The notes under the pieces: model-generated | What the model was told of the DNA's origin: nothing | The model's database searches: none | Seen by the model: only the letters and a program-made list of their open reading frames with translations | Assembly: GCA_013396635.1 (NCBI GenBank) | Contig: WBMW01005660.1 | Coordinates: 666,507-730,506, forward strand | Reading direction: 5' to 3' | Source: Penelope pileata | Taxonomy: Eukaryota; Chordata; Aves; Galliformes; Cracidae | DNA length: 64,000 bases | Translations under genes and position numbers: made by a program | In this document: positions 38,348-51,810 of the stretch, in pieces | Position numbering within the stretch: the first letter of the stretch is position 1 | Layout: every line of letters starts with the position of its first letter

Positions 38348-41300
38348 GGAAAACTTTTGTCAGAACAAGTCATCTATTTCCAAGTGAAGGTCTATGAAAA
38401 AGATATATTTTTTCTATGTCTAGAAAACTTTTCTCTACTTTTGCTGTGGTACAGATTCTTTGGAAGAAGGATAGTGTTTATGTTAGTAACATTTTCTACT
38501 TTATGGTGAAAATCTACTTATTTTTGTACTAGTTTTAGAAAAAAATCTTGCCTGCACTTTCCTGTAGTGCGCAGGTAGTTGTCCAAAGTGCTTATCAACT
38601 TTGGAAATGGTCAGCCTACTGGCTGAACAGGGTTTGCCATGAAGTTGCTGATCTGTTGCCTTTCTCTAGGCTATGCAGTGTGACTTCCAAGATGCATACC
38701 AGAATAGAGACCCCAGCCTTGGTTCCTATGTATTGTCAATACATCCCCAAAACTGATGCAAGTAAAGCTGAGAGCAAATATGAAGGAAACAAAGCTTTGA
38801 GGAAAACAATGTGAGCAGGTTGTAGATAAATAAGCTAAATGGAAAGACTTCTAGCCTTTCCCTTGAGAACCACAGTAAAATTAAATTATTAATATTTAAG
38901 TATGTCATGGCTGTAATGATAAACCATATACAAAATTCTGTGAAGGAATCATTGGTTTTGTTGTCAGAGAAAGATACAGTGTGCAGTAAATAAGGCAGGC
39001 TGCCACACCTTGAACTACAAGGAAAAAACAAAATATGGTTTCATCATTCAGTGAGCACCATCCATCATGTATTATGAGTGAGACAGAGGAAAAAATATTG
39101 TGTGATCATCTAATTAAAGACAATATCGTAATTCATACGCACAAGGGGCCAAATTAGGGTTGAACAGACGGCCTTAATTTTGGCATTACCTCACCCTTTG
39201 CAATCTGAATAATATTCTCTTGCCTTACTATAAAGCATGAAAAAAGAGATTTTTTTAAAGCTGGTTAGAATGACTAGCCACAGAGTTGCCATAAATTTCA
39301 ATATGACTGTATGCCCTGTTTGGCTTTACAAAGCTCATCCTCACTTTCTGCATGCATTTGGATACACCAGAATACACCCGCACAGCTCTCATACCATTCT
39401 GTTGCAAGAGATTGCCATAATCTGTTAATTTTTGCCACAATTTCAGAATTAAATTTAGTTTGTGATTTGGCTTGTGCGTGATAAAACCGTATTTTGCTTT
39501 CTTTCTGTAGCAAGTGGTACCTTATTTTAAAGGGAACTGACAACCTTTTCCCCCAATGTTATGTTGTTTCTTTGCTTCTCTGTCCACATGAGCAATACCT
39601 GCTAAGTTGCCACCAGTGCACATGAAGTCCACTTGGACGCCATGAGTAGACTGGAAAATGGCCAACTGTTCCACAGGCCCCCAAACAGCAGTCTGTAATG
39701 ACAGTGTACAAGGCATATGCTTTGGATTTAATTGTTTGTTTTGAATTTGCTGTTCAAAGACTGTCTCCTGACAACAATTTCTTCTTCGCCTTTTATTTTC
39801 TGTAAAGATTGGTCAGCCTTCAGGGTAGACTTTGGGTAGACTTTGAAGACTCTGGTACCATTAGACTGAATACTGAAAGGTTTTATAATCTGAAATTTAA
39901 AATATAGTCCTGAAGAGACCATCAACCTGAGGTTAACATCACTGGGGTAGGTTTGGTGTTCCTGCCCTGGGAATAAAGGAGCAAGCAGTAGGAGATGTGT
40001 AGGTGGTTGCCTCTGAATGCAGCCTTGGAGGAGTTATGTTACTAATCCTGTCTTCTAGTGCTCCCGTCTTTAGTGTCAACAGGGGAAAATGGAGGTGACA
40101 GGTATTTTGCATCAGCAGCAACAAAAGAAAGCTCCTAATCAAATTGTAATGCATAGTAGTGGAACAAGTGGTATCCACTAGGGTGTCCCACCTGCTCTGC
40201 ACTGCTCCTGTGGTTCAAAGCTTCGCATGCTGCTTTAGCCAGCTACTTAAACGGGGGTCACAGGTGTTGCCATGCAACGTGGGAGATTTATTATAAATTT
40301 GGGCCATCGTATTTGGCCCAAGATGTTCATAGATGTTGTAAAAGTGCAAATGTTTTCAGTGTGCCTGATCGCAGTATTAAAGCTGGGCTTTGCGCATACA
40401 GCTTTGGCTGTTCAGAAATCCCAGGAAGTAAAAGCAATTGCAGGTTTGACAGGTTAATTTCAGCAGAGGCGATGATCTCTCTTTTTTTGGAGGCAAGAGA
40501 AGCAAAGGGGGAATGAAATCAGTCTGGAAAGTAAACAGATTTGGCTGTCAACATCTGTTTAGAGAAGTACTTAAGCACGTGCTGAATTCAAAGCACAGGT
40601 GCTTTTCAGTGCAGAGGCTCTGCTGAATGAGGGCGCAAGCGGACTTGCAGGTGGGACGCTTTCTGTAGTGCTTCCAATGACGTGATGAAATGAAAGAGCT
40701 TTTTGTGCCTAGTATGAAAATAGGACTTTTGAGCACAGTGACTTCCTCTTGTATTATTAAGTAACTTTAAGAACAGAACTGTCCAATTTCCAGACCATAA
40801 ACAGTACATACATTTAATATATATTCTCAAAAATAAGCAATTTTATTTTTATCTAAAATGCACTCTGTATTGTTCACGTAACAGATGGAAATAAATGGAT
40901 TTTAATGTAACCCAGAAGAGCAAGTTGTAGTCTTGCTCCCTTAAGTGCCCTTTTCTTGTTCAGACCACAGCTGTAAAAGGGTTTGAACCTCCACACAACA
41001 AATGCCAGTACGGAAATTTGAAAGGCAGACTGCAGACTTCTTGGCCCACTGGAGGAGCTTTTTGCTGTTCCTTAGAGCTGTGTAAAAAGAGACAGAAGTA
41101 AAATAGCATTTTTTTCTTATAATGTGTATTGTAGCTAATCGTGATGTCCAAGTTCAGCATTTCATACATAGCTTGTATATTAAAAAGTAAATATCTACCA
41201 TTAGGCTGGAGAAGTATCTCTGCAGTGTGCCTTCTAAATATAGAGACTGCTACAGTACAGTCAGTACCAGGACATAGTATCTCTTTACTTTTCTAATATG

Positions 41301-42289
41301 CAAACAGTCCCCACAGTATGTGTACTGTGTATGTCAAGTTCAACACGCACCTCCATGCACACCTATCTATACACACATTGATACAGGCACACATCATCTT
41401 CTGTTGAAACAAACATAACGACAGTCAGATGTTAAATGACAGTTACTTGCTTACCATTAAAAGAAATCAGGAACCATGTAAGGTAAAACTCTTGACCTGG
41501 GCAGTAACTCCATCCTATCTCCAAACTTGCAGCTCTTTGTGCTTCTGCTTTTCCCATTGGTGTAAGGCTGCCGAGCACAATCTGCAGCCGCGGTTCCCTG
41601 CTCTGCACTGTGGACACTTACAGATAGATAACATCTACAGACTGTGCAAGTCAGTGCAGTTTGCATTGCTTAAGAAGTTTTTGCTTCTGCATTTCTGCAT
41701 GTTTAATTTAATTTTGCAGGCAGAGCTGTGCCTGGCTAGCTTTCTACATATAATTGTCCTGGTTTATTTGCTATATAAAATAAAGTAATTTGTTCTTATT
41801 TAATAATGGTTCCCAATTTGGCTTCTAAGTTTATGCCTGACAGATATAATGGGATAAAAGAAGGGAAGGTCATCCTTCTTCCGCTGCTGGTATTAAGCTG
41901 CAAACCATTTTCTCTAGAGGTGGCTTAACAGAATGCAAGTGTTATTAGTCATTGAGCAGAAGGTGGCAATTAAGTGCCAAATACTTAGGCAGCAAAAAAT
42001 TACAATAATGGAGGACCTCTACTACCTGAATGTAGCATGGCCAAAAGTCACCATGAGGCAAGTTATAAAGAAGGAATTTCTGGAATGATAGTTTCTTGGA
42101 ACAAGCAGCTGTGGAGTACACAGAGAAAGAGTGTTCTCAAATCTGAGAAGCACAGGGACTCATTTGAGACATAATTCCTGGTGAATCATTAAGCAGTACT
42201 GACCACAGCACAGTGACATTCACCCTCTCTGGGATGGGAAGGTACCTAAGCCTTGTAAAGTGACCCTAAAAATTGTGGTGGTGAAGACA

Positions 42290-42409
42290 GGAACAAAGGA
42301 ATAAACCAAAGAATGAAAGAACAAACGAACAAAAGAAAGAAAGAAAGAGTGAATGAATGAACAAAAGAACAAAAGAATGAAAGAAAGGATGAAAGAAAAA
42401 GAAAGAACA
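42290..42409. repeat. Degenerate GAAA/GAAC/GAAT tetranucleotide repeat
   Basis: About 120 bp made almost entirely of purine-rich 4-base units of the form GAAN or AAAG, including GAAAGAAAGAAAG and GAATGAATGAAC. The minus strand gives an open frame rich in Ser, Phe and Leu, which is an artefact of the repeat. The mixture of variant units suggests an old, interrupted array. Long purine tracts can form triplex DNA. Confidence 0.9.
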
Positions 42410-44244
42410 CACAATGATAAAAAAGATGTAAGCTCTTTACTGGAGGTAAGTTTGCAAAGAGGTCCATTGGATGGCCTATGATACAATTAAACCAAGAATG
42501 TTTGAAAAGTCAAGTACATGGCTGCCACTGCTGTTAAGGTTGCAAAGGTGGTTTTATTGCACAGCGTTGCAGCAGCCTGTTTGTGCTGGACCACATCTTA
42601 GCCCTGTGGTAGGACTTCTCCTTCAGCAGGAAGTCCACATGGCCCAAGCCATAGCTGGACCTTGGCTGGGAACACACAGAATATGCTGCTGTGCTCGTGA
42701 ACGCAGCTCCCATAGGGTGACAGATGTGTTTGTATTGGCGTGCACCACAGGTATGGTTGGCGCGTGTGGGTGGAGACTGCAGACTAACTCAAAAATAGCA
42801 AAAAGAAGAAGAAAAAAGATGTAAGGCTTTGTTTAATTGAGCATTAATTATGCAGGTACTGGAAGATTTCTAATTCCTTGCAGCACTTCTACTCGGAATT
42901 TAGATTCTGCTGGATATACTTAATTTTTTAAAACCTTCTGCATTTTGCAGTTTACACATTTGCATAGCGTAGGACTACTTTCAGGAACATATATCTGCAG
43001 ATCTGGGGCATGAGCTGTTCTCATCTTTTCAGTGGGATGGAGAGAAAACAGTTCAAAGGAGGAGGATGGGGGAAGGGAAGCATTTCCATATTTTTTTAAG
43101 GAATCATAAAGAAACACAGGCAAGAACGTCAATCATGAGACATATTTTCCTCTTTAATATTGTCAGGAATACAAAAGTTCATAGAGCACATGTGTGAGAG
43201 GGTGCTGTGCTGCCTTGGCTACATGATCTGCATGATACATGTCAGAAGATGGGAATGTTGCTATGGCAATTGTTCCCGTTCTTGAATACTAAGTTGACGA
43301 ATAAGCCAGTCTACAATCAAGCAGGCTCACTTATGAACTTATCTGCTTGAAAATATTAAATAATATTTTCAGTTTCTCTTGAAGAGATGCATAATGTTCT
43401 GCCCTGGCTTCTTAAAGCCCCGTGTTCCTCATCTCCCTCCTTCACCCAACGTTTCTGTGAATTGGAAGCTACTCAAGACACAGGGCTGTTGGGGTTTTTC
43501 TTCAGCTTATACATTGTCCTTCCATTTCCAACTTGGTAAGAAAGCAACAAATAAATAGGTCTTTCTGCTATATTCTACATTTCCAAAAGTCGTCTTGCTG
43601 CTTTATAAAATTGTGGATGAAATAATCCATATATCTTTACATTCACTCTGGAGACAGCTAACATCTTGCCATTTACATTGTCCCCTGGCAGGACAGAGAC
43701 AGAGGGACTGGTAGCCTGCGACTTCCCCTACCAACTTTTTACCATGCCACCCCGACAGCCCATCCCATCCCCACTTGTACTACTGCGCCTTTCCCCCTTT
43801 GCTGTGTGGGTACTGTGACAGGAAAGCAATGCCTTGGCTTTTCAAATTGCACCTTTGATTTCCATTAGAAATAATGTTTTCTTTTGCTTGCTGCCCTAAA
43901 AATCTGTAAATCCCTGCTTTGTGGAATCAAAGTAACCAACATCTCCATTGCAGAGGTGGCAAACTTCAGTAGATACCGTGACTTCTGTGTTACAGTGATT
44001 TCCGTAGTCCAAGTTGTATCATATTTTCTAGCAGCAGACTGATCTCAGTTATTTTCCTTTTACCTAACTTTCATTTGTGTGGACTGGAATATTCCCTGCT
44101 AGGAAAATTCTACACGTTTATTTCAAGCTGAGTATTGAGGGAAAAAAATTCTGCTAAGATGGCTGAGGCACTCCAAAAACAAAGATAAGGGAAAAATAGC
44201 TTTGCCCACATTAGAAAAAGTTTATTTGAATTAGTTGATCACGG

Positions 44245-44274
44245 TTTATTTTTTATTTATTTATTTATTTATTT
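44245..44274. repeat. ATTT microsatellite
   Basis: About six near-perfect TTTA/ATTT units interrupted once by extra T residues. It is likely to vary in length between individuals. Confidence 0.95.
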
Positions 44275-45404
44275 GTCAGGATGCATACTGCTGTACAAAC
44301 AGTGCAGGGAATTGGGATGTAAAAGGCTTATCTGATGTGTAGTAAATGAGGCAGGACAAGATAGGAAGAGAAAAAGGAGGAACCCAAAAGCTGTTCCGCA
44401 GAATTAGATCCTCTGTTTACATGTGTGATGCTGGGAAAATGACTTAATTTGACCCATTTGAAATGTTTGTTTAGCACCTCCCATGGGCTCTAAAAGTACT
44501 AAAACAAATGAGTTGTGCAAGAGCGAACATACGAGCAAGGCAAAAGGTATTGAAAATTATGGCAACATATATACCAAATCAGTTGAATACTCACCTCAAA
44601 AAGAGAATGTACCATAAGAGCATAATGATTCATTTGATGCTTCAGTGTGCAGCTAATGAATAATAAAGCCAACAGAAAATAATCATCTGTCATTGGAAGA
44701 AGCACAACCAAAATAGCAATGAAAGAGAAATTTCCTGTCAGGTTTCACAGATATGTACAAATTCCAGTAAGACCTACCCAGCTGTCTCAGACAAGTCATG
44801 GATTTGTGTGGACCAATAGGTATCCACAAATACAGGAAGGACATCTTTGGAAACTGCAGGAGCAGGTGCTCTCCACAGAAGTCAGACTCATTCATTCTCT
44901 GCAGGAACATGGAATAAGTGGAAGGACCCTGAAATGCTTGTTCAGACCGCCCAGCTGGTCTGAGGTTTCCAATACCCATCTGACTCAGCAGCAGAGTTTA
45001 GCTTCAAACCACAACGACCAGTGGAGAGATGTCAAACGTTTCCACAGTGCAGGGCACAAAGGAGTGAAAAACATTTACTTGTTTAACAGGACTAACAGAG
45101 TGAGGACACTTAGCATTTTAGCACTATACAGACCCATGATTTTTAAACTATGCCCTTTTTTTCTTTCCTATCTGATCTTGTTTTATTTCCAGAGTTTTAA
45201 AGGATGAACTTGAGAAGCCATCCCTGCTTCAGGTACTTTCCACATTTCTGAGCAAGGAGACCAGGAAAAACAGCAGGCGAAGATAATTTATTTACAGTGC
45301 TCTGCACCAGCTAGAAAAGATGATGAGCTGCAGCTGAAAATTTGCTGACAATTTTAGTGTACAGCGCAGCTCACTGCTGAACAGGGACCAGTATCCACTG
45401 CTTT

Positions 45405-45480
45405 CTGATAAGCATCACTACCACGCTCTGGGCAGGTTGCCCAGAGCAGGTGTGAAAGTTGCATCTGGAAGGAGTGAAAA
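45405..45480 (+). mobile_element. Possible very degenerate CR1 fragment
   Basis: CAGGTTGCCCAGAGCAGGTG followed by TGCATCTGGAAGGAGTG resembles the CR1 3' region phrase in which a CAGGTTGCCCAGAG segment precedes a CCCTGGAGG segment. CTCTGGGCAGGTTGCCCAGAG also forms a near-perfect palindrome. Similarity is short, so this could be chance. Confidence 0.3.
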
Positions 45481-46249
45481 GCTTAGATTTCTCTTTGCAA
45501 AGAGGGGCTTTTACCTCGTACTGCCAAAAGCTGTCTGTGATCAGGAAGCATTAGCTGGGATGTGACCATGACAGCTTCCTTGGCCGTGCTGTTTGCAGGC
45601 TGCCTGCCCCTCTGGTGACTGCAGCACTATCCCTCCGCTTTCCCCACCAAAGCTGAGAATCATTTGCTCATCCTGGGAAGAGCTCCTCGGCATTCATGGT
45701 CATGAAACACCACAAGAGCTGGAGTAAAACGAGATTTATTCAGAAAGAGGGTGTGAATCCAATTAGAGCAAAACAAACAGTCCACATGACACATTTCTTT
45801 CTCACCTCTGCAGAAGCTAATCTAGCTAATCCCTCTGTGTTGTAACAGGAAAATAATCAATACCTCACAACTCCACAGCGAGTATCCGAGGACTCAGGCA
45901 GCAAATAGCAGCTGTCTGGGCCTCCAGCCCATTCAGCGCTGTATTTGTGAGCAAGCAACTGCCTCTGGTGTGCCCTCCAACTTTCTGCTGCGGTGTCTAC
46001 ACACAGGCAATGACTTCAGGCCACATCTCATTTTCTTATTCCCAAATAAGCATTCCACTTCGCTTTGCCATCGTGATGTGAGTTTCCTAAATAAGAAGAT
46101 GTTCTGGGAAAGAGATCTTCCTGCATGCTCTTGAGAAAAGATAGTCATTTCTTTCAGAAAGCTTGGCATTCGCACAGGCTGCACTGACATCCTGTGGCTT
46201 GATTTCCCAGCCTGAAGTGAAGGCAAGCATGTAGGGACAGCTTCACCCC

Positions 46250-48000
46250 CATTTTCCATCCCCTCTCCCCACTGAACAACGGGACGGCACTCCGGGACTC
46301 AACCCTACCACATCCACCATCATGCTGATGCCACCGGCCAGGGCAGCAAGCTGGCGTCCACCTGCCTTCTTGGTGTCCCTGAACCACAGCCCGCAGCAGA
46401 AGGGCTGGGAGAGGGTGAGCTGCAGTGACCCGTTTCTGAGCGGGGTGTTACTGGTAGGATAAGGGTGTTTTTAAGGAAAAAGTCATTTAATACCCTTACT
46501 CCCACATCTGCCCTCGGGGAGCCCAGGTGGAGCCTGCTGAGCCGCCCCACAGAGTGCCTCAGGTCCACCATGAGCTGCATCCACCCGGCCCTGGTCAGAC
46601 GCTGTGTGAGACAGCACCCAGCCCCAGCAGACAGCAGGCTTAATTTTACTTTCCCCCTGGGAACAGCATTAATCTGTAACTTTTTAGACATCACTCGATC
46701 AGCTGAGTAACAGCTATTAGCTTTGGACTCTAGGCATTTTTATGAGATATTGGTTCCAGGGCTTGTGGTTTGGCATAGAAAGCATATTATTCACACACAA
46801 AACAACTGCATTAAAATAACATTAGGAATCTGGCTTAAACTGACAAAACCTAGGAAACTCAGAATTAAGGCTGAAAGTATGTCCTTAACTCACCCACAGC
46901 GTGCCTGCTAGGGCAGTTCATATCGCACGTGAAATCCCCTGGCGCTGGCCCCTGCCCCAGCAGAGCTGTGCTCAGCACGAGGCGTTTGATGAGGAAACCA
47001 GGGCTGCACCTCACCTCAGGCTGGCCGTGGCCACCACCACCCTCATGCCCTGGGGCTGGTCAGGGCCACCACCACCTTCACACCCCAGGGCTCTGCTCTG
47101 CCTTGCCGGGAGGGAGACGCTCACCACCCAGCACCGCCCCGGCAAGCAGACGCCATTGCAGCAGGCCAGGCCAAGGCTGCTTTCCTCCCCACTGGGCCTC
47201 ATGCCTAGCCCTCCCAAGCAGCTGGGGTGAAAGGAGACAGATTGGGAGCAACCCAAACAATAGGAAAATGTGAAATCTAAATGTAGTGAGCCCTGCCTTG
47301 AAAACAGCCCTTTCCAAAACAGGTGGGCAAAATGCTTGCCTTTCTCAGGTGCCCCTGAATGTGTAGGGAGGACGGCAATGTGGGACTTGAGTTTTCAATA
47401 GGCATAAATATTTATGCATCCACATGCTCAGGAATTCTGTGTGTCTGTAGCCAGAGTGCTGTGTTTCCTACCCTTCCACCAGCACCACTGCAGTCAGAAG
47501 GGAGCTGCTGAGAAAGCAGCACAGCCTGAGGAGGACCTCGTCCAGTGTGCGGCCACGGGTGAGACGTGAGCCTACAGCCCACGTGGCCTCTTCCTGAGTC
47601 TGCTGTTGATTTGCTCTGATTGATCAAAGTAGCACAGCCAGGATGAAATGTACCCGGGGCAGGGACTGCCAGGTGACACCGGGCCGGTCTAGGCTGCGGA
47701 GGCGGGCTGGAGTAACACAAGAGCAGAGAGGAGGAGACGGGCCTTTCTGAAACCTGCCAGGGGAAAATCCTTGGCCCAGAAAACACCTTCTAATGTTCCC
47801 TTTGTGGATTGTGTTACTGTGGGGGACTGCAGCCAAGGCTGGTGCGAGGACACAGGTTGCTGTCACGGAAGCTTGAGGGGAGGAGGGGAACACGACTCTG
47901 CCCGATGCCAGCTGTGCTGAAGGGCTCCGTGCCACGGCCCTGTGGTCAGAGGACACCACCAAGAGGACCTGGAGGAATTTGTGTCCTGGCATCTAGAGGC
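46250..48000. other. GC- and CpG-rich intergenic block
   Basis: Composition changes sharply from the AT-rich flanks. CpGs are common around 46260-46570, 46910-47160 and 47540-47940. Many overlapping open frames of 60-124 codons appear on both strands, as expected when stop codons are depleted by high GC. None shows a recognisable domain. It may be a small CpG island with regulatory activity or an old GC-rich repeat. No promoter elements or exon borders could be assigned with confidence. Confidence 0.4.
47029..47092. repeat. Imperfect 35-bp duplication
   Basis: GGCCACCACCACCCTCATGC at 47029 recurs as GGCCACCACCACCTTCACAC at 47064. Both are followed by a CCC-GGGGCT or CCCAGGGCT segment. This is a local duplication within the GC-rich block. 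Confidence 0.75.
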
Positions 48001-48509
48001 TGAAAAATGGAAGGAGAGTCCACAAAAGAGTCACATGGTGCGTCAAAAAGTCCTGGTGAAAATGCCTGCTGTGCTCCTCTCAGGATGCAAACATCAAAAC
48101 CCTCAACTGGCTACCGGCTTTCCAGAAGGTCTGTCTGAGCCTATGAAAAGGTGATCTCAGTTGCAGCCATATTCTCTGCAATAAAGAAAGCAGCAGGCAC
48201 AGCAGTGTCAGAGGTCACATACTCCCAGAAGGGCTCCCCACAGATGCCTAGATCTTCAAGGAACAATCTCCAAGCCCTTGATGACAGGACCAGTACTTCT
48301 CACTGCAAGGCATTTTTTTTCACCCTGTGTCCAAGTATATTGCCTCCAGCCTGCAGCTAAATCAGCTCCTCTAAAAGCTTGTTTGAAATGAGTTTCACTT
48401 CTGCTGCTCTGCCTGTTCCTTTTATTTATGAGCTCTGCCATTTTATAGGAAACAACCCAAGATGTTCATGCATGAGGCATCTCTAAAGGATAAATCATAT
48501 TTTATTTGG

Positions 48510-48541
48510 AAAAAAAAAAAAAGTTAACAATAAAAAAAAAA
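48510..48541. repeat. Two adjacent A homopolymers
   Basis: A13 at 48510-48522 and A10 at 48532-48541, separated by GTTAACAAT. They could be a decayed poly(A) tail of a retroposed sequence, but no source sequence was recognised upstream. Confidence 0.85.
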
Positions 48542-51500
48542 GTTTGAATTGCCAGGTTGCCATGCAGCTTAGTAAAAAGTGGTGCACCTTAAACCATATT
48601 GGGTGTGATTTTTTCCTCAGTGAGGTGAGAAAGACATTTGCTATTCACATCTTGGAAGCAAAACAAATAGAATAATTATTTCCTTTCTCAGCAAAGGCAA
48701 ATGCAGCTGAACTTAGCTCTGTGCTTTATGCTTGTGTGCCATAAACCAAGACATTCCCTTGCAAACTGGCATTTGCAACAGACCACAAACACGATGCTAT
48801 ACCTGGCACCAAATCCATGTTTGGAGTCCGAACCAAGACATTCTGGTGATAAGGTGAAGAATGCTTGTTCTATAGACACTCTGTCCCAGAAACACTGTAG
48901 CTGAGTTTACCATAGGATAATTCCAGTTTAACTTTTATGAGGCCTTTTAAGGAAAACAAATGTTTCATTTACTGTGGGATCACTTTCAAATATAATTTGG
49001 AACCCCAGCATCAGGTTTCCTTGGTCTTCTTTTAAAGCTGCTGAGTGTCTCTGTCTCTCTCAGAGCACAGCTGGTGTCACAGGTGCTCGCTGCTTCAGAG
49101 AGATGGGTCTGAACTGAGTGGGCACTTCTCAAAGTAGGGTACATGCCCACAATACGCAGGTGATGACTGTGTGTGAATAAACCCTAATCCTCTGCTGTGC
49201 TTCCTAAAACTTAGCCCAAAAATAGAAAATAGCAGAACCTCCTCTGTATTAGGCCCATATCCTATCCCATATGTTGTATGGGTCAGGAGCAAGTACAACC
49301 CTGTTTCTTGTTCCTTTGTTGTACTGCACAGACTCCACCACACAATCGGGAGTAGCTGCTGGCATACTTCTCCATGTCATTTCAGTTTCACCTTCCGAGC
49401 AAAACGTCTTGAATTCCAAATAGTCAGCATGCAGGGGCTGCTGCCTCCTTGTATGACAGAGTTGATATGACATGGTACAGAGCCAGTACCCGTGCCTTCC
49501 ACTGCCAGCAGCTGCAAGGTGCCATGCGCTGCCTCCTCTGCACGTGTGCATACACTCATCCTTTGGACTTCATGGGACAGAAGTTTGAAGCTTCACCAGT
49601 GGGTGTCTGCGGAATGAAAAGTACATGCAGAGATACATGCAATGTGTTTACAGAAAATGACGGAGAATAGGCCTAGGTGGTTTTTCAGGGGCCACCTGCA
49701 AAGATTGGCTACCTCACCTGTGCGCTCGTGCAACCTCCACAAATAAGTTTTCAAAAAGAAAAACAAAGAGAGGTTGAAACTTTCAGGTGCATGCATGTTA
49801 TTAAGCTCACTGTGCCACTTTAAAAATACAGTTTAAATGGCAGGTGATTGTTTCCATATTAAGGAAGGCTTAAGAATGACTGACAAGATTTGCTTTTGCA
49901 GCTCTTACTTCTGCCAATCAAATCACTGAGGACAGGACTGAATAGTGCATATTTAGAAAATGTATTTTTAAATTTGGGTTTTGGCTGAACAGTAACTTAA
50001 TGAGAAAGTGAAGCCTCCCCTTCCCAACTAGCTGTGACTAAAATACAGCAAACAAAACTAGAAAAAAAATGTGATGAAGAAACGAAGCTATGCAACCAAA
50101 AAGCAGTTTCACCAGACATACACCAGCACCTTGCACCCTCTTCACAGGCTTGGGATCAAAGCTGGGTGCTCATATCCAAGGGCTGATTAACCCTTTCCTG
50201 ACTCTTTCCTCCCACTCTGGCTACCTCCCACTCATCAGTTCTTCCCTAGTCCCCTTATCTGCTTTTGCTGCCAGGTGGTCTGGCATTCACTTATCATGGC
50301 CTCAGAGGACTCTGCAGTAGGGGAATTGGAAAAACAAACCAAATTCTCCTCCTGAGCCAGGCAGGTAGGTCCCCAGGTGCCTGTCCTCATTACAGAGATT
50401 GCTCTGGGAGCTGGATCCAGCTGGCAAAGGTTTCTCGTTAGGATGGCAAGGCTGCAGATGTGAAGCTGGAGGGAAAGTACATAGCTGTTGAGCAGAGGTG
50501 GCCTTGGGGCTGGGGTTAAAGAGGTGGTGAAAAGATTATTCTTCTTAAGTGAAGAGCTTAGTGTTGTGGGGTTTTGTTAGTTGTGGAAGTGGCAGTGTGC
50601 TTTTTTGGTGTGTTAAGGTTAGTTTGGATTTCTCGCTACTTCTCTGCTCTAAAGTCATTATAATCTTGTAAGTATTACTTTTTGACTAGTTCTAGCATAG
50701 ACTTAGGACAGGCAAAAGCCTGTTTTAGGGCAGCTGCAGTGTGGATCTTGTGTAATATGTGGGAGTTGCGCTCCAGCTATTTTTCTGCTAGGTATATGAG
50801 GAAAGGCAGGGGGAGTGGGAAGAGCTCACACTCTGCTTGTTTTTATGCTAGCGAACAGTGAAGCTTTGCATAGGAGAAAGGATTTGAAGCGTTGACCTGG
50901 TGTGTTAAAGTCATGGATAACTTCTGACAGTATTTTTTCTCTTCGAAGTATTGCAGGCATATGAGGAGGTGGTCAAGAAAATGGGCTGCTGCTACTGCCC
51001 TTCTGACTGGAAATCATAGATATCAGTAGAATAGAAATAGGAGCAATAAATAAGATGCTGGACAATTGCAGGAGCTCTAGAGGTCTCAGAGTCCCACTGT
51101 TCCAGGCCTGCCAGCTTGCAGAAGCTTTGTCTCATGTAGCAGGCTGCTGGGCTGCCTGAGGAGCTTCTACAAACAGCACTTTGTGTGGCTCATTGCAAGC
51201 TGTGCAGCACTCATACAACCACACAGTATTTACTGGTTGGAATTGCTGGGCCAGCTGGACCATGGTGCACACAGCCACATGTCTTCCCAGAAGTCAGCAA
51301 GGCGTGTGTTTGCACAACCAAGCAAGCTTTGCTTGGAGGGCAGCTCCCATGTGATGCGCTCAGTGGCCTCTTTCTCCTTTGACTTTGTGTGCGGAAGGAG
51401 GTGTGTTCTGTGTAACTCAGCCAAAAATGGCCAACCTCTGCTCTGCATACAATTTAAAGCATCAATAGGTCTAACAGTTGCACTCATTCTGTGATAAATG

Positions 51501-51548
51501 GTGATAAGTACCAGCTGAGGAAGCTGTTGTCTTGTAAGGACAACACCC

Positions 51549-51810
51549 TTGTGTCCGCCAGACCCTGTTCTCTCTTCCTCTGCGCGGATGGCATGCGCCA
51601 GACCCAGCATTGTCCCAGTGCCAGCTGACCGCAGGATCTATCCAGCCGGCTGCTTTGCAGTGATGGATTGCTGTACCTGCTGCTGGCTGCATATGGCAGG
51701 TCAGTATCGTTGCCTGGCCGCGTGCAGTGAGTCCGCATTGCAGCTACTGCTTTCTAAAGGATGTACCCGGGAAGAAGGGATTTAAAATAATAAATAAAAA
51801 AGGACGCCCA
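51549..51810. other. CpG-enriched patch
   Basis: I count about 13 CpGs in roughly 260 bp. They lie just upstream of the possible conserved stretch at 51.8-53.0 kb. No transcription start features are evident. Confidence 0.3.

Larger units (their letters stand above)
36126..46200. other. Intergenic region downstream of AIG1
   Basis: About 10 kb in which I recognise no gene on either strand. It is AT-rich with scattered simple repeats. In mammals ADAT2, on the opposite strand, follows AIG1. I looked for the deaminase motifs of ADAT2 (HAE and PC-MC) on the minus strand and did not find them. The 162-codon frame at 44719-45207 is the longest in the window but shows no domain, signal peptide or splice context I recognise. 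Confidence 0.6.

Noticed and set aside
44719..45207. Longest open frame in the window (162 codons, + strand)
   Set aside because: It has no recognisable domain, signal peptide or splice context, and one frame of about this length is expected by chance in 64 kb of AT-rich DNA read in six frames.
48040..48070. AAAAAGTCCTGGTGAAAATGCC, considered as a second mariner end
   Set aside because: It matches only loosely and has no partner inverted repeat or transposase remnant nearby.
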